Below, piece by piece: positions 8,205 to 15,923 of a stretch of DNA of 33,478 nt. Source of the stretch: Crenothrix polyspora (GTDB lineage: Bacteria; Pseudomonadota; Gammaproteobacteria; Methylococcales; Methylomonadaceae); the NCBI RefSeq assembly GCF_900163745.1, contig NZ_FUKJ01000429.1:1-33478 (forward strand), given 5' to 3'. The notes below the pieces were generated by a model. It ran no database searches, was not told where the DNA came from, and worked only from the letters and a program-made list of their open reading frames with translations. Positions within the stretch are counted from its first letter, which is position 1. Each line of letters starts with the position of its first letter. The translations under genes were made by a program, and so were the position numbers.

Positions 8205-8717
8205 TTAAATATCCATAAACAGCATGGGAATGCCGTAGGTTAAAATAAAGTAACTGAACGCCAGGGTAACGCTAGTACCGGTCTTGTAAAGCAGCATTTT
8301 CCGCAAAATGTAGCTGACTATCGCTATGTACCAGCCCACTAAAACAAACCCTATGGCAATCGAAATTTCTTCGGCAAATTCGATATGCTGCATTACCATC
8401 AGAAAGTACATGGCTTCGGTGATGGTGGCTAGCGTCATAATGAAGTTTTCGCAGACAAAAATAGCGGTGAACAGTTGCTTAAAATACCCCAGTTTTTTGA
8501 TAATTAACAACAAGGTGGCGCAGGATGAAAACGCCATGATGGTACGCAAAAATACTTCCAGCGAGCCATCGGCAGGATCTGAAATTAATCCTTCTACAAT
8601 ACAGCCGGAAATAAGGTAGAACGCCACTGTATTCCATATAAACGATTTGTGTGGAAATAAGTCTGCGGGGTTGTTTTTAAAAAAGCACAGGGCGAGGTAT
8701 TTGAGTAGTAAAGTCAT
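8205..8717 (-). CDS. unrecognised multi-pass membrane protein
   Basis: No named family is recognised. The protein of about 170 residues has four or five hydrophobic segments: roughly 28-48, 58-76, 84-108, 116-136 and 146-165. The layout, with an N-terminal amphipathic part and a Pro/Phe-rich loop (NNPADLFPHKS), resembles small Yip1-like inner-membrane proteins found in gammaproteobacteria, but this is only a topological similarity. The frame also opens with a TTG at 8723; the ATG at 8717 is preferred although neither has a clear ribosome binding site. It is downstream of yggX in the same direction, about 240 bases away and beyond a hairpin, so it is probably transcribed independently. Confidence 0.65.
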   Translation of the reverse strand: MTLLLKYLALCFFKNNPADLFPHKSFIWNTVAFYLISGCIVEGLISDPADGSLEVFLRTIMAFSSCATLLLIIKKLGYFKQLFTAIFVCENFIMTLATITEAMYFLMVMQHIEFAEEISIAIGFVLVGWYIAIVSYILRKMLLYKTGTSVTLAFSYFILTYGIPMLFMDI

Positions 8718-8894
8718 GGTCAACGATTTTTTGTACTCGCGACAAACGAGTGGCTGGTAGGTTACAAATAGCCGACTATTATAACCATTACAAAAATATC
8801 ATTGGTGTTGCTTTTAGATCGGTTTATCGATAGCAAGTTTGTCATTCTGCCTTGTGCAAACGAAGCGGGTTATTTTTTGCTGGATGAAAAATGA

Positions 8895-8931
8895 CATTGA
8901 TACGGTTCGGGTAATGACTGGCGTATCAATG
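8895..8931 (-). terminator. hairpin downstream of yggX
   Basis: Perfect 9-bp arms CATTGATAC (8895-8903) and GTATCAATG (8923-8931) enclose a 19-base loop. Read on the minus strand, the hairpin follows the yggX stop by about 26 bases and is trailed by the T-rich TCATTTTTCATCC. It is a reasonable terminator for the asmA-mutY-yggX operon. The rest of the 8718-8957 gap shows no gene. Confidence 0.5.
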
Positions 8932-8957
8932 CACAGATTATTTTTGGATAAGCACAA

Positions 8958-9230
8958 TCAGTCTTTCGGTGGTACGTAACCTTCCGGCATTTCGTTGTTA
9001 CCTTCGAACAGGAATTTTGTTCTTTCTTCCGCTAAAAAAGCCCGATGCTTAGGGTCAAAACTGGCCAATTTGTTTTCATTTATCAACATGGTCTGTTTGC
9101 TTAACCAGTCTTTCCAGGCCTGTTTGGATACTTTTTCAAATATCTCTTGGCCTTTAGGGCCAGGAAAAGGCGGCTCATCCAAGCCTTCAGCATTGATGCC
9201 CAGTTTTACGCAATCTACAAATCTAGTCAT
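8958..9230 (-). CDS. yggX: Fe(2+)-trafficking protein YggX
   Basis: Small cytosolic protein of 90 residues linked to protection of iron-sulfur clusters against oxidative damage. The family features are present: a near-N-terminal Cys (VDCVKLG), PFPGPKGQEIFEKVSKQAWKDW, the invariant QTMLINE, and FLFEG near the end. It begins two bases after the mutY stop, with the AGGA ribosome binding site inside the end of mutY, so translation is probably coupled. MutY carries a [4Fe-4S] cluster, which gives the mutY-yggX pairing an obvious logic, and the pairing is conserved in gammaproteobacteria. Confidence 0.95.
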   Translation of the reverse strand: MTRFVDCVKLGINAEGLDEPPFPGPKGQEIFEKVSKQAWKDWLSKQTMLINENKLASFDPKHRAFLAEERTKFLFEGNNEMPEGYVPPKD

Positions 9231-9232
9231 TG

Positions 9233-10288
9233 TTATCCTTGATGGTTAAAGTGTTGTTGCAAGAGTTGTTTAATCGGTGTGGCCAATCCCAGATTATTTA
9301 TTTGCTCGGAACTGCACCACAGTTGTTGTTCCACATCCATGACGCTGTTGACGACATTATCATGAGTTTGTATCAACACGGGCGTATAGTCTAAATGATA
9401 ATGCGAAAAGGTGTGTCGCTTGGTGGCCAGCGTGTGCTGGTTAATGATGGCTATATTGTGGGTTAAGCACCAGTCTTGTGCTGATTCCAGACAAGAAAAT
9501 TCAGGCAAGCTCCATAATCCTCCCCAGATACCATAAGCCGGTCTTTTTTCCAATAATACCTGTCCTGCCGTGTCATGCAGTAGCAATAAAGTTAATTGTT
9601 TGACGGGTATCTTTTTGCTGGCTTTCGGTGTGGGAAATGTGGATACAGTGTCGGATAATCTGGCTTGGCAGTCTTCATTAACAGGGCATAGCGCACAGTT
9701 AGGTTTGCTGCGTGTACACACGGTTGCGCCTAAATCCATAATGGCTTGGGTGTAATCGGCAACCCGCTGTACAGGGGTTAAATCGGTACTGAGAGCCCAT
9801 AATTTCTTATTGACAGCACTATCGCCAGGCCAACCCGAAATGGCGTTAAATCGCGTTAATACCCGTCTTACGTTGCCATCCAAAATAGGGTGGCTTTTTT
9901 GGAAAGCGATACTGAGTATGGCACCGGCTGTCGATAAGCCTATACCGGGCAAAGCCAGAAGTTCATCCACAGTGTCTGGAAAATAGCCTTGTGCGGCGAT
10001 AATCTGTGCGCTTTTGTGCAAATTTCTGGCTCTGGCGTAATAGCCCAAACCTGACCATAAGCTCAATACCTCATCTATGGGCGCTTGTGCGAGATGGTTT
10101 ACGGTAGGAAATTTTTCGGTAAACGCAGCAAAATAAGGCATGACCGTGGCGACTTGGGTTTGTTGCAACATGGTTTCAGACAGCCAGACACGATACGGGG
10201 TGATATCGTGTTGCCAAGGCAAATCTTTACGGCCACACAGGTCAAACCAGGTCAGTAGCTTATCTTGAAAACTTGCAGCATCGATCAT
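9233..10288 (-). CDS. mutY: A/G-specific adenine DNA glycosylase MutY
   Basis: Base-excision repair enzyme that removes adenine mispaired with 8-oxoguanine. The catalytic Glu is E38 in LSETMLQQTQV. The helix-hairpin-helix LPGIG is at about 112-116 and the catalytic Asp is D136 in ILDGNVRRV. The [4Fe-4S] ligands are C190, C197, C200 and C206 in the expected CX6CX2CX5C spacing. The region from about 225 to 351 is the NUDIX-like domain that recognises 8-oxoguanine. The 351-residue length is normal. It starts four bases after the asmA stop and is followed by yggX. Confidence 0.97.
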   Translation of the reverse strand: MIDAASFQDKLLTWFDLCGRKDLPWQHDITPYRVWLSETMLQQTQVATVMPYFAAFTEKFPTVNHLAQAPIDEVLSLWSGLGYYARARNLHKSAQIIAAQGYFPDTVDELLALPGIGLSTAGAILSIAFQKSHPILDGNVRRVLTRFNAISGWPGDSAVNKKLWALSTDLTPVQRVADYTQAIMDLGATVCTRSKPNCALCPVNEDCQARLSDTVSTFPTPKASKKIPVKQLTLLLLHDTAGQVLLEKRPAYGIWGGLWSLPEFSCLESAQDWCLTHNIAIINQHTLATKRHTFSHYHLDYTPVLIQTHDNVVNSVMDVEQQLWCSSEQINNLGLATPIKQLLQQHFNHQG

Positions 10289-10292
10289 AGGT

Positions 10293-11600
10293 TTACTCGC
10301 CCAGTGTAAGCTGAATATGTCGCAGGGTGGCGTTGTTTATGGCTAGTTTATTGATGGCTAGCGACCCTGTCGTACGTAGTTTTCTTAACGTTTCAACAGG
10401 CATAATCGCTAAAATCGCTGCCGGATCAGTGGGTTTTGAGTTTTTAGTCATAGGCGGTAAATAGCGGTCAACATCAATGGCATCAAGGGCTAAATTAAAT
10501 GTGGTTATGGGTTTGGTGTAGTCATTCATTATCACCGAGCCACTTACCGAACTGTCATCGAGTGTCATCAGCAACGGGCTGATGGTAATGCCGTTGCGGG
10601 TAGCATAAAAAGAAAACTGGCCATCCAGATGCTGCAATACCGTTTTATCTCGGTGCGGCGGTTGTGGTAAAGCCAACTGCGTCATCAACTGGCTGGGATT
10701 AAACGGCATAATGCGGATTTTACCGCTCAGTGTGGGCGGTGAATTCAAGCTGGCTATCATATTCGAAGTTACCTGTAAATCGGCTGATTTTAATTGTAAT
10801 TCGCTGACTTTAATGGATTGCTGGGTTTTATCAATTAACACTTCTGGGCTGCTTAAGCTAAACGTTACTGGTTTTTCAGAAGTAACTTTGCGGGTAACGG
10901 TAGTGTGTAAATGGGTGTTGTTCAGAGCAAAAATATTCAAATTATCATTAAACGTTAGTGTGGTTTGCCCGGTGATTGATGCCGTTATCTGGTTTGCTGT
11001 ATCAGTTGCGATCAGGGAAAAATGGCTGGTGATTGGTGTGTTTATGGCAATAGGTGTGGTGGTTAGGTTAATGCTGTCAACTTCAATATTCTGGCCGGAT
11101 TGCTGATTGTTCCAGTTAAGGTGACCATTTTCTATATTGATGCCATTGATGGACAGCCCCGCCATGAGTGCTGCCATATTGGTAGGCGTGTCGGTTGTTT
11201 TGGAAAACACGGTATCCCAATTATGAAGCCCCTGCGGCGTGGTGATTAAATTCAGCTTGAAGCCCCGTATTTGGGCAATATCGGCATCGATTTTTTTGCG
11301 TAGCAGTGGTAATGGCTTTAGGCGTAGGCTAATGTCATCGACAGCCATAAAATAACCTTGAAAGCCATCAGGATTGCCGAGCACAATAGCTCCTGTTGAA
11401 AGGCTTAATTCTGGGAACAGGGTTAGCTTGAGTTGTTCATTAAACGTCACATCGCGGCCAGTCCTGTTTTTTATTGCAGCACTAATCTCAGGTTTAAAGT
11501 CATTAATATCAATGACAAACCACAAGCTGCAAACGATAACTAATAGAATCAAAATCGATGCTACAATGCAGATGAGCATGATTTTAATCGGTTTGAGCAC
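10293..11600 (-). CDS. asmA: AsmA family envelope protein, shortened at the C-terminus
   Basis: AsmA proteins are anchored in the inner membrane and span the periplasm, and are implicated in outer-membrane biogenesis and lipid transport. The N-terminal anchor (about residues 7-29) leads into the typical AsmA start (DINDFKPEISAAIKNRTGRDVTF). The later VDRYLPP segment and LRTTGSLAINKLAINNATL match the beginning of the conserved C-terminal region. The protein then stops at residue 435, whereas E. coli AsmA has 617. The stop is followed within five bases by mutY, so there is no room for a frameshifted remainder. Start codon GTG with GGAG eight bases upstream. First gene of asmA-mutY-yggX. Confidence 0.87.
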   Translation of the reverse strand: MLKPIKIMLICIVASILILLVIVCSLWFVIDINDFKPEISAAIKNRTGRDVTFNEQLKLTLFPELSLSTGAIVLGNPDGFQGYFMAVDDISLRLKPLPLLRKKIDADIAQIRGFKLNLITTPQGLHNWDTVFSKTTDTPTNMAALMAGLSINGINIENGHLNWNNQQSGQNIEVDSINLTTTPIAINTPITSHFSLIATDTANQITASITGQTTLTFNDNLNIFALNNTHLHTTVTRKVTSEKPVTFSLSSPEVLIDKTQQSIKVSELQLKSADLQVTSNMIASLNSPPTLSGKIRIMPFNPSQLMTQLALPQPPHRDKTVLQHLDGQFSFYATRNGITISPLLMTLDDSSVSGSVIMNDYTKPITTFNLALDAIDVDRYLPPMTKNSKPTDPAAILAIMPVETLRKLRTTGSLAINKLAINNATLRHIQLTLGE

Positions 11601-11846
11601 TGTAAATTCTCCGTGTTTAAAAAATGTCGGTTTCCATGATTGATGTATAACATGGGCTGCATTTTATTTAAGTTCTTACCAGGACGATAATCTAACTCAT
11701 TGCATTAAATATAGAGACTGCCTGTATCGCATAGTTGGCTGATAGTAAGTTATTCACTTCTCTCTTTTTCAAAGAGGGGAGCTGACAAGCTGGGGATGCC
11801 AAAATTACTGTGCAGTGCGATGCAGTAGTCAAAGAGATTGAATGAC

Positions 11847-11852
11847 TATAAT
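11847..11852 (+). promoter_or_regulatory. candidate -10 box of the small membrane protein gene
   Basis: A perfect TATAAT lies 22 bases before the start codon, and AAAGGGGTGA gives a strong ribosome binding site. No convincing -35 hexamer is seen at the right distance. The rest of the 11601-11873 gap holds no recognisable gene. Confidence 0.4.
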
Positions 11853-11873
11853 AACTAATTAAAGGGGTGAAAG

Positions 11874-12170
11874 ATGTCACTTTTAGCTAAGTTGGGGGCT
11901 GTTGCCGTAATTGTGTGGTTTTATATGACGGCAAAGGAAAAAGGCGAGAATGCGACCAAATGGGCCATTGTTGGCTTTATTGGCTATTGTTTATCAGCGG
12001 TTTTGGGCTATGTTGCGGTTTACAAACCGTTGGCGGCGGTGTTTCTTACGCATGGTACGGCCAGCAATCCGCTCATGGTGATGTTGATTAGCCAATTACC
12101 TGCAGTTGTTGCTTTGCTTGCCTCCGTGTTAATCAGAAAGCGATTAATCGCCAGTATTCCGGAAAAATAA
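11874..12170 (+). CDS. unrecognised small inner-membrane protein
   Basis: This is a 98-residue protein with three predicted membrane helices (about residues 5-19, 29-52 and 65-87). A charged loop lies between the first two (TAKEKGENATKW) and a basic C-terminal tail follows (RKRLIASIPEK). I cannot assign a family. The gene looks real: it has a strong Shine-Dalgarno sequence four bases before the ATG, a -10 box, and a good terminator directly after the stop, so it is a single-gene unit. Nothing in the neighbourhood indicates its role. Confidence 0.75.
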   Translation: MSLLAKLGAVAVIVWFYMTAKEKGENATKWAIVGFIGYCLSAVLGYVAVYKPLAAVFLTHGTASNPLMVMLISQLPAVVALLASVLIRKRLIASIPEK

Positions 12171-12180
12171 GCACACGCAA

Positions 12181-12214
12181 AAAAGGCGCAGTGTTGAAAC
12201 ACACTGCGCCTTTT
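12181..12214. terminator. bidirectional intrinsic terminator
   Basis: AAAAGGCGCAGTGT (12181-12194) and ACACTGCGCCTTTT (12201-12214) form a perfect 14-bp stem with a six-base loop. The A-rich and T-rich ends make it a Rho-independent terminator on both strands. It serves the small membrane protein gene (+) and the peroxiredoxin gene (-), which converge on it. Confidence 0.92.
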
Positions 12215-12234
12215 AGAATGTTACGGATTAATGC

Positions 12235-12840
12235 TTACAATTTGTCGGCGTTTTTATCCAGGTAGTCTGCAACACCGGCGGGGCTTGCGTTCATGCCTTT
12301 GTCGCCTTTGTTCCAGCCTGCTGGGCACACTTCGCCATGCTCTTCAAAGAATTGCAGGGCATCAATCATACGCAGTAATTCATCCATGTTACGGCCTAAC
12401 GGCAGGTCATTAACAACTTGATGACGCACCATGCCGCTGCGATCAATTAAAAATGTACCCCGGTAGGCTACCGCAGGTGCTGCCGCTTCAACATCATAAT
12501 CTTTACAAATACTGTGCGCCATATCGGCAGCCATTGTATAACGTACAGCGCCTATGCCGCCTTTATTGATCGGCGTATTGCGCCACGCATTATGGGTAAA
12601 ATGCGAATCGATAGACACGGCAATCACTTCAACATTACGGCTGGTAAATTCATCCATCCGGTGATCTAAAGCAATCAATTCACTGGGGCACACAAAAGTG
12701 AAGTCCAGAGGATAGAAAAATACTACGGCGTATTTACCACTGGTCGCAGCAGAAAAGCTGAAAGAATCAACAATTTGGCCATCGCCCAAAACGGCAGGTA
12801 CTGTAAAATCAGGGGCTTGTTTACCAACTAAAACACTCAT
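12235..12840 (-). CDS. typical 2-Cys peroxiredoxin (AhpC/Prx1 type)
   Basis: Cytosolic thiol peroxidase that reduces hydrogen peroxide, organic hydroperoxides or peroxynitrite using thioredoxin or an AhpF-like reductase. The peroxidatic Cys is C51 in FYPLDFTFVCPSE and the resolving Cys is C172 in EVCPAGW. A GGIG motif at about 94-97 is of the kind associated with sensitivity to overoxidation, but the matching C-terminal YF motif is not seen. Length is 201 residues. Ribosome binding site GGAGA lies six bases before the ATG. No reductase gene is adjacent. The 300-base upstream gap (12841-13140) holds no gene; a weak TTTGTA/TACAAA inverted repeat near 13014-13035 is the only structure noted. Confidence 0.95.
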   Translation of the reverse strand: MSVLVGKQAPDFTVPAVLGDGQIVDSFSFSAATSGKYAVVFFYPLDFTFVCPSELIALDHRMDEFTSRNVEVIAVSIDSHFTHNAWRNTPINKGGIGAVRYTMAADMAHSICKDYDVEAAAPAVAYRGTFLIDRSGMVRHQVVNDLPLGRNMDELLRMIDALQFFEEHGEVCPAGWNKGDKGMNASPAGVADYLDKNADKL

Positions 12841-13140
12841 CGATTATCTCCAAATAACATTTATTGTTCGTCTCAGGGGGAGTAAAACCGGGCGTTACGA
12901 GCGTAATGTGCAGCAACTCGACATACCCAGCGGTACGTGCCAGATTTTACACTAAATCAATTAATAAGTGTTTGGTGTTATTTTTTGCTTGCTTTTTTTT
13001 TACATTAGCGATAATTTGTAGTCATTGGATTACAAAATTAACAGAGAACCTGAGTTTTAAATCACGCTAACTGTTAACTAGGTAGTCTGGTGTGATCGTC
13101 GTAACATTTAGCCAATGATTCTTGATGGGGGAATTATTCC

Positions 13141-13653
13141 ATGCCAAAAAATAAACATATCACCGAACCTGATGTGTTCGGTTTTCAAGTACGCATCGTA
13201 AGACGCGGTAAAGAAAGCAGCCGTTATTTTTCTCACAAATTGTGGGGGAATAAGGGTAAATCGCTACAAGCGGCGATTACCTGGCGCGATCAAATGCTAG
13301 TGGTGCTAAAAGGTAGCAAAATGCGTTTCCTTAAGCCGCCCAAAAATAAAACCACAACCGGGGTGACTGGCGTTTCTCGCACCATCAAATATGATCATCG
13401 CAAAGACAAGAGTTATCTGTGCTATACCGTGTTCTGGGTCAGTAATGGCAAGTCCAGAAATAAAACCTTTCAGGTTGGTAATGTCGACAGGGTGACTGCG
13501 GATGATGAATTACACGCATTTCGTACTGCTAAGTTGTTCAGAAGTAGCTATGAGTTTTCTATCGATAATGATATTGAATTTCATGATCACAAATTTGTTG
13601 GCTGGAAGAGAAGCCGCTTGTATGACAATGAGAATCTGAATCCGGTATCCTGA
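13141..13653 (+). CDS. putative AP2-like DNA-binding protein with two repeats
   Basis: A 170-residue, strongly basic protein with no catalytic motif. It appears to hold two related beta-rich modules. The first is about residues 12-52 (FGFQVRIVRRGKESSRYFSH then LQAAITWRDQML). The second is about 72-138 and begins TTTGVTGVSR, then has paired strands ending CYTVFW and an Ala/Leu helix (DDELHAFRTAKLF). The GVTGVSR opening and the strand-strand-strand-helix order resemble bacterial AP2/ERF-like domains, which bind DNA in some phage, integrase and homing-endonuclease contexts. That link is from memory and moderate at best. A GGGGGA ribosome binding site precedes the ATG, and GGAATTATTCC at 13130-13140 is a perfect DNA palindrome touching the start codon. 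Single gene between peroxiredoxin and waaC. Confidence 0.6.
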   Translation: MPKNKHITEPDVFGFQVRIVRRGKESSRYFSHKLWGNKGKSLQAAITWRDQMLVVLKGSKMRFLKPPKNKTTTGVTGVSRTIKYDHRKDKSYLCYTVFWVSNGKSRNKTFQVGNVDRVTADDELHAFRTAKLFRSSYEFSIDNDIEFHDHKFVGWKRSRLYDNENLNPVS

Positions 13654-13671
13654 ATTTTCTAAAAGTTTACT

Positions 13672-13706
13672 GAGCCGACTACAGAATTTTTCCGTGCTGA
13701 CGGCTC
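13672..13706 (+). terminator. weak hairpin after the AP2-like gene
   Basis: GAGCCG (13672-13677) and CGGCTC (13701-13706) can pair over a 23-base loop and are followed by TAAAAACC. It is 18 bases past the stop. The long loop makes termination doubtful. Confidence 0.25.
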
Positions 13707-13846
13707 TAAAAACCTATATAATTATTCGAATAAACAATGGGTTGTATCAGGGCAAATCCCTTTTCATCAGGAGAGGGGGTTTCTTTTCATAATTGTTAGT
13801 GACAGTGATTGTGGGAACAATAACCTAAATCTCCGTACTTTTATCA

Positions 13847-13856
13847 CCCCCCCCCC
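13847..13856. repeat. homopolymer tract of ten C (G on the waaC strand)
   Basis: An uninterrupted run of ten C lies 8 bases beyond the waaC stop codon, in the waaC 3' region. Runs of this length are prone to slippage, but changes here would not alter the WaaC reading frame. Confidence 0.85.
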
Positions 13857-13864
13857 TCTTAATC

Positions 13865-14881
13865 TTAACTAGAGTTTTTGAGCACTAACGGCAAGAGTGA
13901 TTTTGCCAGTTCAATAACCTCATATTCGTTAATATCTTTGATTGAATAATCTTTTTTGTTTAATTTAAAAGGGTTAACAATTGATGGCGACTTAACCACT
14001 TTATTAATGTCGGTTTGATACACACGGCTTACCGGCGTGGGGCCAAACAGGGTAATCGAAGGTTTGTTGAGCGCCCAGGCCATGTGCGTGGGGCCGGTAT
14101 CATTGCCTATCAGTAGATCTGATTGGGCAATTAACGCTTTCAGGCTGTTTAAATCCAGTTTTGGCATTACCTGAATAAATTTGGATTGTGTCGCCATCCA
14201 TTCGGCTTTGCTTTTTTCTTCTTCATTCCCCCAAACAACCAGGCAGTTTTCCTTCAAATTGTTCGCTATGGTGATAAATTTGGCTATTGGATAGTTGCGG
14301 CTGTCCCAGGTTGAGCCTATCACCATGATGATATTGATACGATCCTTCAGTAAAAAGTCATAAATACGTTGATCTTCATTACTGAAAAACAAAAATGGCG
14401 CTTTGTTAATTATCTGGTCTTTGCTGATGCCTATGCCCAGAGGGCTGGACAATACTAATGCTTTTCTATCGATGGTATTTTCGTCGTAAGCGCAGGATAC
14501 TTTTACATCGTAAAACCATGAGGCGGCTTTTTCGCGGATGGAATGTATGTCGTAACCGGCGATGGGTTTGCCCAATAAGCGTGCGGTAACGGCAGATTTG
14601 ATTAATCCTTGTGCATCAATAATTAAATCGTAGTGATTTCTGGCATAGCCGCGCACCTTTTTAACTTGCCGGAAAAAGTTAATTTTATTGGTTTTCAACG
14701 ATTTTATATTAATCGTCAACAACTGATTAATGTCGGGATTATGCCGCAGAATTTCGGCAAAGCGTTCTTCAACAATCCAGTCAATTTGGATATCGCTACG
14801 CTGTGCCTTGATAAATTGCAGGGCTACCATGGCATGGATGATGTCGCCCAAGGCAGAAAGCTTGATGATTGCAATTTTCAT
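13865..14881 (-). CDS. waaC: lipopolysaccharide heptosyltransferase I
   Basis: Adds the first L-glycero-D-manno-heptose to Kdo2-lipid A on the cytoplasmic face of the inner membrane. GT9 family protein of 338 residues from the chosen start. It opens MKIAIIKLSALGDIIHAM, the standard WaaC N-terminus, and holds the GNDTGPTHMAWAL motif for ADP-heptose binding at about residues 252-264. The frame is open upstream to 14911, but the ATG at 14881 matches the family and lies seven bases after the waaF stop. It is the last gene of glnE-ilvE-waaF-waaC. The C-terminal third and the following region are AT-rich compared with waaF. Confidence 0.93.
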   Translation of the reverse strand: MKIAIIKLSALGDIIHAMVALQFIKAQRSDIQIDWIVEERFAEILRHNPDINQLLTINIKSLKTNKINFFRQVKKVRGYARNHYDLIIDAQGLIKSAVTARLLGKPIAGYDIHSIREKAASWFYDVKVSCAYDENTIDRKALVLSSPLGIGISKDQIINKAPFLFFSNEDQRIYDFLLKDRINIIMVIGSTWDSRNYPIAKFITIANNLKENCLVVWGNEEEKSKAEWMATQSKFIQVMPKLDLNSLKALIAQSDLLIGNDTGPTHMAWALNKPSITLFGPTPVSRVYQTDINKVVKSPSIVNPFKLNKKDYSIKDINEYEVIELAKSLLPLVLKNSS

Positions 14882-14888
14882 GGTCGAC

Positions 14889-15923
14889 CTAGTGTATCGT
14901 GCCGAGGGCATCGAGCACCCGATCAGGTTTGATCCCGGTCAGACATTGTGTGTGCTTTTCATGTCCTGGCGGATACAAGGGGCACTCACGTTTGAAACAT
15001 GGTGAACAATCCAGATGCAATGAAATTATTTTGGCTTTTTTATTTAATGGCGGCGTAAAGCCCGGATCAGATGAGCCGTACAAGGCAATGAGATTCTTAT
15101 CCAATGCCGCTGCAACGTGCATTAAGCCAGAGTCGTTAGTGACTATCACATCTGCCAGCGACATCAGTTCCACCGCTTCGGTGAGCGATGTGCGTCCCGT
15201 AAAATTGTTGCACACATTACCAGACGCTTGATTAATTTGCTCGGCTATGTCCCGATCTTTGTCTGAACCCAATAACCAAACCTGCCAACCCAAATCGGCC
15301 TTGCGCCTTGCAACATCGGCAAAATAGCCGATAGGCCAACGCTTGGCTTCGCCGTATTCTGCACCGGGGCACAAGGCCAGGATTTTTGTGTCAGGCGGTA
15401 ATTGAAATTTCAGTGCAGCCGCTTGTTGTTTGTCGTAGTCGCTAACGATATGCGGCGTTGGACATTGTGGCGGTAACGCTGCATTTTTAGCCAAACCTAA
15501 TGCCACGAAACGCTGGACGGTCATTTTGAGCACTGATTTATCCAGCTTTCTGGCATCGTTCAGCAAGCCCCAGCGACATTCACCAATATAGCCGGTACGT
15601 AGTGGGATACCGGCAAAAAAAGGCACTAAGGCTGATTTCCACGAGTTAGGCAACACAATGGCTTGCTCGTAGTTTTCGGTAGCTAACTTTTTACCCAATC
15701 TGTATCGTTGTGCCAAACCAAGCTGGCTGCGCAATACCGGCATTGCTATAGCCTGATGCACTTCCGGCATTTTTTCCAGTAAGGCAAACGACCAGGCGGG
15801 CGCAAGCACATCAATACAGCATAATGGATATTGATCTTTCAGGGCGATAAACAGGCTTTGTGCCATCACCATATCGCCCACCCATGACGGGCCTACAACC
15901 AATATTTTTCGCAGTGGCTTCAA
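14889..15923 (-). CDS. waaF: lipopolysaccharide heptosyltransferase II
   Basis: Adds the second heptose of the LPS inner core. GT9 family, 344 residues. The N-terminal ILVVGPSWVGDMVMAQSLF is the WaaF signature. VLPNSWKSALVPFFAGIPLRTGY follows the usual pattern, and TNDSGLMHVAAAL is the sugar-nucleotide motif. CPLYPPGHEKHTQCL near the C-terminus is also typical. The start is a TTG whose TTGA overlaps the TGA stop of ilvE, so translation is probably coupled. No in-frame ATG gives a complete N-terminus. waaC follows after seven bases. Confidence 0.95.
   Translation of the reverse strand: MKPLRKILVVGPSWVGDMVMAQSLFIALKDQYPLCCIDVLAPAWSFALLEKMPEVHQAIAMPVLRSQLGLAQRYRLGKKLATENYEQAIVLPNSWKSALVPFFAGIPLRTGYIGECRWGLLNDARKLDKSVLKMTVQRFVALGLAKNAALPPQCPTPHIVSDYDKQQAAALKFQLPPDTKILALCPGAEYGEAKRWPIGYFADVARRKADLGWQVWLLGSDKDRDIAEQINQASGNVCNNFTGRTSLTEAVELMSLADVIVTNDSGLMHVAAALDKNLIALYGSSDPGFTPPLNKKAKIISLHLDCSPCFKRECPLYPPGHEKHTQCLTGIKPDRVLDALGTIH

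Noticed and set aside
10711-11106. Plus-strand frame of 131 codons
   Set aside because: Antisense to asmA. Its hydrophobic look comes from complementing Asn/Thr-rich codons; no ribosome binding site.
11755-11785. Possible terminator around the CTCTCTTTTTCAAAGAGGGG segment
   Set aside because: The stem has mismatches and it is not placed after the end of either neighbouring gene.
13741-13800. Short GGG...CCC pairings near 13750-13790 as a riboswitch or small RNA
   Set aside because: Only three- or four-base stems are possible and nothing matches a known RNA family.
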